Shown here: in pieces, positions 6,285-12,492 of the stretch
Numbering within the stretch: the stretch's first letter is position 1
Layout of the letters: each line of letters opens with the position of its first letter
Source of the DNA: Bacteroidota bacterium
GTDB taxonomy: Bacteria; Bacteroidota; Bacteroidia; NS11-12g; UBA955
Assembly: GCA_005788145.1 (NCBI GenBank)
Contig: SXYY01000061.1
Coordinates: 1-12,492, forward strand
Direction of reading: 5' to 3'
Length of the DNA: 12,492 bases
Notes under the pieces: generated by a model
Database searches by the model: none
What the model saw: the letters and a program-made list of their open reading frames with translations, nothing else
What the model was told of the DNA's origin: nothing
Made by a program: the position numbers and the translations under genes

Positions 6285-7518
6285 ACTGTTCTTCGCGAAG
6301 GATTTCGTTGGCCACATCCATGATGTCAGAGGCTGTAACACGCTGTATGGATTCAATGGCTTGTTCAATTTTCGTGGCGTTGCCTTTGCGCAAGATGCTT
6401 TGTCCCAGATGCATCATCAAGCCGCTGCGATTTTCGTTTGACAAAACGAGCTGACCGGCATATTGATTTTTTGCGCGCGATAGTTGGAGACTGCCCAAAG
6501 ATTGCGTCCTAATTTTTTTCAATTCCTTGAATATCAGTGAAACAGACTTTTCAATGTACTTGGGTTCGCTGCCGACGAAGCAATGAAACAAACCCGTTTC
6601 TGTGAATGTGCTGTAGCCACTTTCCACATTATAAGTGTAACCATACTTTTCCCGAATGGCAAGATTTAAGCGACTGTTCAAGACGGGACCGCCGAAGAAA
6701 TTGTTGAGCAATAACAGCGTCCAGCGCTTGGGATGGTCAATTTCATAGGCCAAGCTTCCCAAAATGGCGTAGGCTTGGTTGAAATCAGTTTTTTTGGTTT
6801 CAACAAACGTCTTTTGGGGCGTAAATGCGGGAATGGTTTCAAGGGTTAAACGATTTCCTTTTGCTGATGGGCCAACGGTATCAAGCTCTTTGGGTAAAAA
6901 CCGATCAAGTGCAGCCAAAACCCTTTCGATGGATACGTTTCCAACCACAGAAAAGACCATGTTTTCATATCGATAGTGGGTTTTGACGAAATCGAAAAGT
7001 TGTTGTTGTTGGATGGTATTCACCGACGCCTCGGTGCCCAAAATGTTGTGCGCCAGGGGATGTCCTTCGAAAACCCGCTCTTGAAATTCATCAAAAATGT
7101 TTTCCTCGGGGGTATCGAGGTACATGTTGATTTCATCGACAATCACTTTTTTCTCTTTTTCCAACTCGTGCGATGGAAAGGTTGATCGAAAGATTACATC
7201 GCATAGAATATCGGTGAGTCGTGAAAGGTGTTTGCCTTGCGTTGTGCCGTATATGGTTGTGATTTCCTTGGTGGTGTAGGCATTGAGTTCGCCGCCCACA
7301 ACTTCCAAATGATTCAATACATGGATGGTTTTTCGATGCTCGGTGCCTTTGAACAACATGTGCTCCAAACAATGGGCAAGCCCCGGATATTGGTCGTCGT
7401 TCTTGCTCCCTGTGTTGATGGAAAATCCGGCATGGACCAGTTGGGTTCCCCGCACACGTTGATGTACAACCCTCAAGCCATTCGACAAAGTAATTAGTTG
7501 ATGGTTTTCGGTACCCAT
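6253..7518 (-). CDS. M16 family zinc metallopeptidase (pitrilysin/MPP-like)
   Basis: This 421-residue protein is a single M16 unit made of an active N-terminal domain (about 1-215) and a structural C-terminal domain. The inverted zinc motif HCLEH (His49, Glu52, His53) is present, and Glu129 in VIVDEINM lies 76 residues after His53, the expected third ligand. GGELNAYTTKE (75-85) and the glycine-rich GGPVLNSRLN followed by REKYGYTYNVES are the usual C-terminal substrate-contact motifs. The ATG at 7518 is preferred: an upstream ATG at 7581 would add 21 unrelated residues and run through the promoter and into nrnA. No signal peptide is seen, so it is probably cytosolic. Family members degrade or process small unfolded peptides. 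No catalytically dead partner gene is adjacent. The 3' end overlaps pnuC by 32 bp. Confidence 0.95.
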   Translation of the reverse strand: MGTENHQLITLSNGLRVVHQRVRGTQLVHAGFSINTGSKNDDQYPGLAHCLEHMLFKGTEHRKTIHVLNHLEVVGGELNAYTTKEITTIYGTTQGKHLSRLTDILCDVIFRSTFPSHELEKEKKVIVDEINMYLDTPEENIFDEFQERVFEGHPLAHNILGTEASVNTIQQQQLFDFVKTHYRYENMVFSVVGNVSIERVLAALDRFLPKELDTVGPSAKGNRLTLETIPAFTPQKTFVETKKTDFNQAYAILGSLAYEIDHPKRWTLLLLNNFFGGPVLNSRLNLAIREKYGYTYNVESGYSTFTETGLFHCFVGSEPKYIEKSVSLIFKELKKIRTQSLGSLQLSRAKNQYAGQLVLSNENRSGLMMHLGQSILRKGNATKIEQAIESIQRVTASDIMDVANEILREEQFSQLLYVPED

Positions 7519-7525
7519 TAGCACG

Positions 7526-7533
7526 CAAAAATA
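7526..7533 (-). promoter_or_regulatory. -7 box for the M16 protease gene
   Basis: On the minus strand TATTTTTG fits TAnnTTTG, and its last base is 7 nt from the chosen ATG at 7518. A TTG lies 24 nt upstream (7558-7560), slightly too far for a standard -33 element. Transcription would begin almost at the start codon. The box is one arm of an inverted repeat (7526-7534 with 7547-7555). Confidence 0.55.
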
Positions 7534-7547
7534 CCTTCTGTTTGGCG

Positions 7548-7555
7548 TATTTTTG
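7548..7555 (+). promoter_or_regulatory. -7 box for nrnA
   Basis: TATTTTTG fits TAnnTTTG and ends 9 nt before the ATG at 7565. It is the mirror arm of the box serving the divergent protease gene. No TTG is found 17-23 nt upstream, so the -33 element is weak or absent. A TTG start at 7553 would lie inside this box, which argues for the ATG at 7565. Confidence 0.55.
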
Positions 7556-7564
7556 TACAATCTC

Positions 7565-8587
7565 ATGTTAATCAACACCACAGCCCCCTTGGTTCAGCAA
7601 TTGAACGAACGAAAAATCCAATCAATTGTCATCACCACCCACCACAAACCCGACGGAGATGCCATGGGTTCTACCTTGGGATTATGGGGCTTTTTGCGCG
7701 AGTTTGTTGAAGATGTGGTGGTTTGTACACCCACAGACTATTCAGAGAATTTGTTCTGGTTACCGGGAAATGAGCGGGTGTTGGATTTCGAAAAAGACCC
7801 TGAATTGGTTGCGAATAAAATTGCAAATGCCGATGTGATTTTCTGCTTAGACTTCAATCGCCTCTCTCGGATCAATCAATTGGGTCATTTGGTGCGGGTT
7901 GCTCGCGCTGAAAAAGTGATGATAGATCACCATTTGGAGCCGGAAGAATTTGCCCATTACACATATTGGAATCACGAAGCATCAAGCACGTGTGAGTTGG
8001 TTTACCAGTGGATTGCATCGCAGTTTGGTGCCAATCACGTTTCACCTTCCATTGCTACTTGTCTTTACACAGGTCTGATGACGGATACAGGCAATTTTCA
8101 GCACAATAACACCACGCCTGTCACCCTCAGATTGGCGGCAGATTTGATGGAACACGGGGCGGATCACTTGGTCATTCATGCCAACATATATGATGTTTTC
8201 TCACTCGACAGAAGTCGCTTGTTTGGATACAGTTTGTACAAAAAGCTAGAAATCATTCCCGAATGTAAAACAGCCCTGATTTATCTGGATCGCGATGAAT
8301 TGCGAAAATTTAATGTGCAAACGGGTGATACGGAAGGGTTGGTGAATTTTGGTTTGGGTTTGAAAGACATCGTTTTGAGTGTGCTCATTATCGATAGAAC
8401 CGAGCGTGTAAAAATGAGTTTCCGAAGCAAAGGCGATTTCCCTGCCAATGAACTGGCGAGTAAGTATTTTGAGGGAGGCGGACACCGGAATGCGGCGGGC
8501 GGACAAAGCACAGACACCCTTGAGGCCACCGTAGCCAAATTCAAGAAGGTGGTTTGGGAATACCGAAATCAACTATTGGCTATTTAA
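7565..8587 (+). CDS. nrnA: DHH/DHHA1 phosphoesterase, NrnA-like (nanoRNase / pAp phosphatase)
   Basis: NrnA enzymes degrade very short RNAs (2-5 nt) to mononucleotides, and many also remove phosphate from 3'-phosphoadenosine 5'-phosphate. They replace Orn in lineages that lack it. The 340-residue protein has the DHH domain with THHKPDGDAMGS (25-36), a LDFNRLSRI segment with a metal-binding Asp, the eponymous DHH at 121-123 (MIDHHLEP) and TGLMTDTGNF. A DHHA1 substrate-binding domain ends with GGGHRNAAGG (304-313). The layout and length match the NrnA group rather than RecJ or c-di-AMP phosphodiesterase GdpP, which carries extra domains. No signal peptide is present. It diverges from the protease gene; the FKBP-like lipoprotein follows after 49 nt on the same strand and may be co-transcribed. 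Confidence 0.94.
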   Translation: MLINTTAPLVQQLNERKIQSIVITTHHKPDGDAMGSTLGLWGFLREFVEDVVVCTPTDYSENLFWLPGNERVLDFEKDPELVANKIANADVIFCLDFNRLSRINQLGHLVRVARAEKVMIDHHLEPEEFAHYTYWNHEASSTCELVYQWIASQFGANHVSPSIATCLYTGLMTDTGNFQHNNTTPVTLRLAADLMEHGADHLVIHANIYDVFSLDRSRLFGYSLYKKLEIIPECKTALIYLDRDELRKFNVQTGDTEGLVNFGLGLKDIVLSVLIIDRTERVKMSFRSKGDFPANELASKYFEGGGHRNAAGGQSTDTLEATVAKFKKVVWEYRNQLLAI

Positions 8588-8636
8588 TGATTTCAATAAA
8601 TTGCAAGAGAAACTCGTTTTTCAATTATACAAACCA

Positions 8637-9584
8637 ATGAAAATCAACGCAAAACAATCAAACCTTGCCGCATATGCTTTTTTGCTTTCGATGATGCTTT
8701 TGTGGGCGTGCAACGGTGGATTTAACACCTCTGAGAAAGGTTTGGTCTACAAATTTACCCAAGGAGAGCCCCTGAAAAAACCGTATGGGCCCCATCATTT
8801 TATGTTGTTGAATCACATGCTGATAGGCCCTGGCGGAGATACCCTGGAGAACAGTTTTAAATCGGATACTTTGGAAGAACTTCCCTATCCCATGCAAGCC
8901 AAAAACGAATTGTTAGAGGCCCTAATGATGATGGGAAGCGGTACTGAAATGGAGGTAAAAATTAGCACGGATAGTTTGAAACAAAAAATTGGGGGTTCAC
9001 CCCTGATTGGTTTGTTGGAATCAGGCAAAGAAGCGCGTTTTATCATCCGGGTGGATCGCGTGTTAACTGCCGAGGATTACGATGCCTATCGCAATCAGAA
9101 ATTTTTGAATCGGATAATGGCAGAAAATATGTTGATTGATGATTATGCTGCGAAGAACGGGGTGGCAAATTTGCCCGATGGTGGTTGGTTGTTGGACTCA
9201 ACGAAAATGATCAAGTATCGCATCAAACTGAAGGATGGGGTATATGATATTGCGCATCGCCGACTGGAAAACGCCCCGAGTTTAAAGAGCGCGAAGGCCG
9301 CATCATTTCATTGTGAAGTATATAACATTGACGGCACATTGCTCGTGAATTCATCCATGGAAGGAAGGCTGTATCGCGCGGAAAAGGTGGATACGGATCC
9401 CTTCGAATCTGCCTTGGCCATTTACGATGTAAAATGCTTGAACATTTTGCCTTTCTATTTGAATGCGGGTGAAGAGGGTGAGTTTTTGGTGACATCGGCC
9501 AGCGGATACGGCAACCGTGGTCGTGCGGGCGTGCCCCCCTATGCCCCATTGAGAGTGATCATTAAATCAGTGACGCCAGAGTAA
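8637..9584 (+). CDS. FKBP-like lipoprotein, degenerate tandem PPIase-type domains
   Basis: The 315-residue protein begins with a basic segment, a hydrophobic core and LLWAC, so Cys25 is a likely lipidation site and the product sits in the periplasmic or outer-membrane lipid layer. Trp at -2 makes the lipobox somewhat atypical. The ATG at 8637 gives this clean signal; an in-frame TTG at 8601 would add 12 residues in front of it. The last part, GEEGEFLVTSASGYGNRG followed by GVPPYAPLRVIIKSV, matches the end of FKBP peptidyl-prolyl isomerases. An earlier region (about 51-145) with GPGGDTLENSF, a helix-strand pattern and SGKEARFIIRVDRVLT looks like a first, diverged FKBP module, joined by a charged helical linker (about 147-176). 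The usual active-site Trp/Asp positions are not recognisable, so isomerase activity is uncertain. GldI, a gliding lipoprotein, is a possible relative. Confidence 0.8.
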   Translation: MKINAKQSNLAAYAFLLSMMLLWACNGGFNTSEKGLVYKFTQGEPLKKPYGPHHFMLLNHMLIGPGGDTLENSFKSDTLEELPYPMQAKNELLEALMMMGSGTEMEVKISTDSLKQKIGGSPLIGLLESGKEARFIIRVDRVLTAEDYDAYRNQKFLNRIMAENMLIDDYAAKNGVANLPDGGWLLDSTKMIKYRIKLKDGVYDIAHRRLENAPSLKSAKAASFHCEVYNIDGTLLVNSSMEGRLYRAEKVDTDPFESALAIYDVKCLNILPFYLNAGEEGEFLVTSASGYGNRGRAGVPPYAPLRVIIKSVTPE

Positions 9585-9619
9585 CACAAAGTTTTCAGTA
9601 TAAAGCCAACAGAACATAG

Positions 9620-9627
9620 TAATTTTG
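9620..9627 (+). promoter_or_regulatory. -7 box for rfbB
   Basis: TAATTTTG matches TAnnTTTG and ends 7 nt before the rfbB ATG in the 50-nt gap after the lipoprotein gene. The -33 region has only TTTTC (9592-9596) at about the right distance, so the promoter call rests on the -7 box. It may also serve cysS and rsmE. Confidence 0.5.
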
Positions 9628-9634
9628 AAATTTC

Positions 9635-10687
9635 ATGGGTAAAAAGAACATCATAATCACAGGCGGAGCAGGGTTTATCGGCAGTCATGTCGTAAGGAGA
9701 TTCGTAAACAATCACCCCGATTTGCACATCATCAACTTGGATGTGCTGACTTATGCCGGTAACCTTGAGAATTTGAAGGACATCGAACAAGCGAGTAATT
9801 ATGAGTTTTTACGCATCGACATCACAGATAAAGCAGCGGTTGAATCATTGTTTTCCTCCAGAACCATCCATGGGGTGATTCATTTGGCTGCGGAAAGTCA
9901 CGTGGATCGCAGCATCACGAACCCCATTGACTTTGTCATGACAAACGTCGTAGGTACCGTGGTGTTGTTGAATGCTTACAAGGCCTATGGCGATACCGAA
10001 AATGGTCGTTTCTATCATGTAAGTACCGATGAAGTGTACGGCACACTGGGCGATGATGGGAAATTTACCGAAGAAACGCCTTACGATCCCAACTCACCCT
10101 ACAGCGCATCGAAAGCGAGTTCAGATCACTTTGTTCGCGCTTACCATGAAACCTATAAATTACCCGTAGTCATCAGCAATTGCTCAAACAATTATGGTAG
10201 CCATCAATTTCCGGAGAAGTTGATTCCCTTGATGATTCACAATATCACCAACAACAAGCCCTTGCCCGTCTACGGCAAAGGTGAGAACATTCGCGATTGG
10301 TTGTGGGTTGAAGATCATGCGCGCGCCATTGAGACCATTTATTTTGATGGTCGGGATGGTGAAACCTATAACATTGGGGGTAACAACGAGTGGAAGAACA
10401 TTGATTTGGTGCACAAATTGTGCGAGATCATGGACCGCAAACTGGGCAGGTCTGCAGGCGATTCAGCCAAACTGATTACCTATGTTACTGATCGCAAAGG
10501 ACACGATTTCCGTTATGCCATCGACGCGAGTAAGCTGGAAAGCGAATTGGGATGGTCGCCCAGTGTTGCTTTTGACCAAGGATTTGAAAAGACCATCGAT
10601 TGGTATTTGGAGAACAACGAGTGGTTGGATCGCGTAACCTCTGGTGCCTATGCCGATTATTACCAAGCCATGTATGCCAGCCGTTAA
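9635..10687 (+). CDS. rfbB: dTDP-glucose 4,6-dehydratase
   Basis: This enzyme makes dTDP-4-keto-6-deoxyglucose, the second step to dTDP-L-rhamnose and other deoxysugars of surface polysaccharides. The 350-residue protein is an extended short-chain dehydrogenase. It has an NAD-binding GGAGFIG (10-16), LAAESHVDRSI, the catalytic T-D-E at 131-133 within STDEVYG, and the YxxxK pair Tyr156/Lys160 in PYSASK. NCSNNYGSHQFPEKLIP and the GKGENIRDWLWVEDH motif follow, both characteristic of RmlB/RffG rather than UDP-glucose epimerases. The partner genes rmlA, rmlC and rmlD are not in the window, so the final sugar cannot be told. cysS follows after 18 nt with no promoter motif between, suggesting co-transcription. 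The name rmlB is equivalent. Confidence 0.96.
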   Translation: MGKKNIIITGGAGFIGSHVVRRFVNNHPDLHIINLDVLTYAGNLENLKDIEQASNYEFLRIDITDKAAVESLFSSRTIHGVIHLAAESHVDRSITNPIDFVMTNVVGTVVLLNAYKAYGDTENGRFYHVSTDEVYGTLGDDGKFTEETPYDPNSPYSASKASSDHFVRAYHETYKLPVVISNCSNNYGSHQFPEKLIPLMIHNITNNKPLPVYGKGENIRDWLWVEDHARAIETIYFDGRDGETYNIGGNNEWKNIDLVHKLCEIMDRKLGRSAGDSAKLITYVTDRKGHDFRYAIDASKLESELGWSPSVAFDQGFEKTIDWYLENNEWLDRVTSGAYADYYQAMYASR

Positions 10688-10705
10688 GGTTGTACAATTT
10701 TTCTT

Positions 10706-12181
10706 ATGAATACGTTACATCTGTATAATACCCTCAGCAATAAAATAGAGCCTTTCGAGCCCATCACGCCCAAACATGTTGGTATTTATGTATGTGGCCC
10801 TACAGTGTATGGTCCCCCGCATTTGGGGCACGTGCGCGGTCCCATAGTATTTGATGTGTTGCGAAAATACCTGATTCTGCAGGGCAACAAGGTGCGGTAT
10901 GTTCGCAACATTACCGATGTTGGTCATTTGGTGGGTGATGCGGATGAGGGAGAAGACAAGTTGGCAAAACAAGCGAAAGTTGAGCAGCTGGAGCCCATGG
11001 AGGTAGCGCAAGCCTATACCGATTCCTATAACTGGGTGATGGACAAGATCAATGTGCTGAAGCCCAGCATTGAACCGAGGGCAACTGGACACATCATCGA
11101 GCAGATTGAAATGATTCAAACCATCATCGACAAAGGATTGGCTTACGAGGTCAATGGTTCTGTTTATTTTGATGTGATGGCTTATAGCGAACAACAACAT
11201 TACGGTCAATTAAGTGGCCGAGTATTGGAAGATTTGCAGGCCGGTGCGGGCAATCAGAGTCGTTCTTTGGAGGGACAGGATGAGAAACGCAGCGCCAATG
11301 ATTTTGCTTTGTGGAAGCGAGCATCTGCTGAACATATCATGCAGTGGAGCAGTCCTTGGGGCAAAGGATTTCCGGGATGGCATATTGAGTGCAGCGCGAT
11401 GAGCGCCCGTTATTTGGGTGATCATTTTGACATACACGGGGGTGGCATGGATTTGCTGTTTCCCCACCATGAGTGTGAGATTGCCCAAAGTACAGCAGCG
11501 CACAATCACGCGCCAGCCAAATATTGGGTGCATCACAACATGATTACCATCAATGGTCAGAAAATGGCCAAGAGTTTGGGCAATGGCATCATGGTGGAGC
11601 AATTGTTCAAGGGCGATCATCCGCTATTGGCGCAGGCTTTTGGACCGATGACGTTGCGCTTTTTTGTGCTGCAAGCGCATTACCGTGGCACGTTGGATTT
11701 CAGCAATGATGCCCTACTGGCAGCCCAAAAAGGTTGGCAGCGCATGCAAACGGCGTTTAAGTTGTTGAATAATTTGCCAACTGTTCACGAGGGCGCGACC
11801 ATTGAGGCCGATGATTTGTTGGCGGCTGTTGTATCGAGCTTGAACGACGATTTGAATACACCCCAGGTGATTGCTTCGTTGTTTGAATTGGCAAGGCGAA
11901 TCAATTTGGTAAACGATGGCAAAGCAACGATGACCGAAGCCACGAAAGCCACCATGAAATCCTTGGTTGTTGATTATTGCCAAGGGGTCTTGGGCTTGGT
12001 TTCCGAGGATGCCGGTGCGGGCGATGGCTTGGCCGATGCCATGGATATCATTATGGCATTGCGCGGACAGGCAAAAGCGGACAAAAACTGGGGTTTGAGC
12101 GATCAAATTCGTGATGCTTTGAAGGCCAAAGGCTTTGAAATCAAAGATGGTAAAGACGGAACAACTTGGAATAAGTTATAA
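10706..12181 (+). CDS. cysS: Cysteinyl-tRNA synthetase
   Basis: The enzyme charges tRNA-Cys with cysteine, using ATP, in the cytoplasm. The 491-residue protein is a class I synthetase. It has the HIGH-type motif HLGH (39-42) after YVCGPTVYGPP and the signature KMAKS (286-290), a variant of KMSKS. The four zinc ligands correspond to Cys30, Cys229 (GWHIECSAM), His254 and Glu258 (PHHECE). An additional Cys257 next to Glu258 occupies the place of Asn in E. coli. The C-terminal helical domain (from about 340) covers DALS-type tRNA binding. The insert GDADEGEDKLAKQAKVEQ in the N-terminal half looks like the form usual in Bacteroidota, by recall of the family. It lies 18 nt after rfbB and 26 nt before rsmE. 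The ATG at 10706 starts the protein at the usual LHLYNTLS segment. Confidence 0.97.
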   Translation: MNTLHLYNTLSNKIEPFEPITPKHVGIYVCGPTVYGPPHLGHVRGPIVFDVLRKYLILQGNKVRYVRNITDVGHLVGDADEGEDKLAKQAKVEQLEPMEVAQAYTDSYNWVMDKINVLKPSIEPRATGHIIEQIEMIQTIIDKGLAYEVNGSVYFDVMAYSEQQHYGQLSGRVLEDLQAGAGNQSRSLEGQDEKRSANDFALWKRASAEHIMQWSSPWGKGFPGWHIECSAMSARYLGDHFDIHGGGMDLLFPHHECEIAQSTAAHNHAPAKYWVHHNMITINGQKMAKSLGNGIMVEQLFKGDHPLLAQAFGPMTLRFFVLQAHYRGTLDFSNDALLAAQKGWQRMQTAFKLLNNLPTVHEGATIEADDLLAAVVSSLNDDLNTPQVIASLFELARRINLVNDGKATMTEATKATMKSLVVDYCQGVLGLVSEDAGAGDGLADAMDIIMALRGQAKADKNWGLSDQIRDALKAKGFEIKDGKDGTTWNKL

Positions 12182-12207
12182 TGTAATTTATTTTCTAATA
12201 GTTTGTT

Positions 12208-12492
12208 ATGCCAGGCCATTTCACCTTTTACTGTAATTCAATTCAAGAAGGGATTGCTTTTTTTGATGAAACGGAAGCAAAACATGCCTTGCAAGTATTG
12301 CGTTATGGTGTGGGTGATAAAATTTCTTTTTCCGACGGCGTGGGAAACCTCTATGATGGGGTAATTTCCAAAGGCAATAAGCAGGGTTTTGAAGCCAGCA
12401 TTGCCAAGAAGACATCGATTGCAAAGCCCACTGGGTTGCATGTATATGTTTCTATTTTGAAATCCGGTGATCGCATGGAATGGGCCGTAGAG
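12208..12492 (+). CDS. rsmE: 16S rRNA m3U1498 methyltransferase RsmE, 3' end outside window
   Basis: RsmE methylates N3 of U1498 in 16S rRNA of the 30S subunit using S-adenosylmethionine. The frame opens with an ATG at 12208 and is still open at the right edge, giving the first 95 of an expected 230-250 residues. The seen part is the N-terminal PUA-like RNA-binding domain: MPGHFTFY at the start, then KHALQVLRYGVGDKISFSDG and NLYDGVIS, which match the H-x-x-x-V-L-R-x-x-x-G-D-x-I pattern of the family. The strand GLHVYVSILKSGDRMEWAVE corresponds to the entry into the SPOUT methyltransferase domain, where K-x-x-R-M-E-x-x-V-E is conserved. The SAM-binding knot lies beyond the window. It follows cysS by 26 nt with no promoter or terminator seen, so it is probably in the same transcript. 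Confidence 0.9.
   Translation, partial: MPGHFTFYCNSIQEGIAFFDETEAKHALQVLRYGVGDKISFSDGVGNLYDGVISKGNKQGFEASIAKKTSIAKPTGLHVYVSILKSGDRMEWAVE

Noticed and set aside
7553..7564. TTG start for nrnA at 7553
   Set aside because: It lies inside the -7 box; the ATG at 7565 is in frame and fits the family length.
7519..7581. Longer M16 protease start at 7581
   Set aside because: It would add 21 residues unrelated to the family, run through the -7 boxes and overlap the nrnA start. The ATG at 7518 begins right before the conserved N-terminal strand.
8601..8636. TTG start for the FKBP-like lipoprotein
   Set aside because: It adds 12 residues in front of an otherwise normal lipoprotein signal peptide beginning at the ATG at 8637.
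1..12492. CRISPR array, insertion sequence, prophage or defence cassette
   Set aside because: No regularly spaced repeats, transposase or integrase motifs, or defence-type domains were found on either strand.

Overview
The window is about 12.5 kb of what looks like a chromosome from a member of the Bacteroidota. Four things point there: a type IX secretion (T9SS) C-terminal sorting domain on the second gene, promoter -7 boxes of the TAnnTTTG type ahead of several genes, start codons without clear Shine-Dalgarno sequences, and the tRNA-Gln/prs/rplY arrangement. Base composition is mixed (by eye mid-40s % GC) and similar throughout, with no visible sign of horizontal transfer. I cannot name a genus.

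Layout. (1) 1-3024: a DUF1800 gene cut off at its 5' end, followed 3 nt later by a DUF1501 gene with a Tat-like signal and a T9SS sorting domain; an exported pair of unknown function. (2) 3060-4843: tRNA-Gln(TTG), PRPP synthetase (prs) and ribosomal protein bL25/CTC (rplY), closed by a strong bidirectional terminator. (3) 4884-6284: a superoxide dismutase on the minus strand and a PnuC-type vitamin transporter on the plus strand, diverging from a compact shared promoter region. (4) 6253-8587: an M16 zinc protease on the minus strand, whose 3' end overlaps pnuC, diverging from an NrnA-like DHH phosphoesterase; the two -7 boxes form a perfect inverted repeat. (5) 8637-12492: an FKBP-like lipoprotein, dTDP-glucose 4,6-dehydratase, cysteinyl-tRNA synthetase and the start of RsmE, all on the plus strand with short gaps.

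Most genes are housekeeping: nucleotide and NAD precursor supply (prs, pnuC, nrnA), translation (tRNA-Gln, rplY, cysS, rsmE), oxidative stress (sod), protein quality or processing (M16 protease, FKBP-like lipoprotein) and surface sugar synthesis (rfbB). There is no CRISPR array, transposon, phage gene, toxin-antitoxin pair or recognisable defence system, and no gene-free stretch over 300 bases. I do not see a new multi-gene system. The points most worth a second look are the Tat plus T9SS DUF1501 protein, the degenerate FKBP-like lipoprotein, the mirror-image divergent promoter at 7526-7555, and -7 boxes so close to start codons that near-leaderless transcripts are likely.
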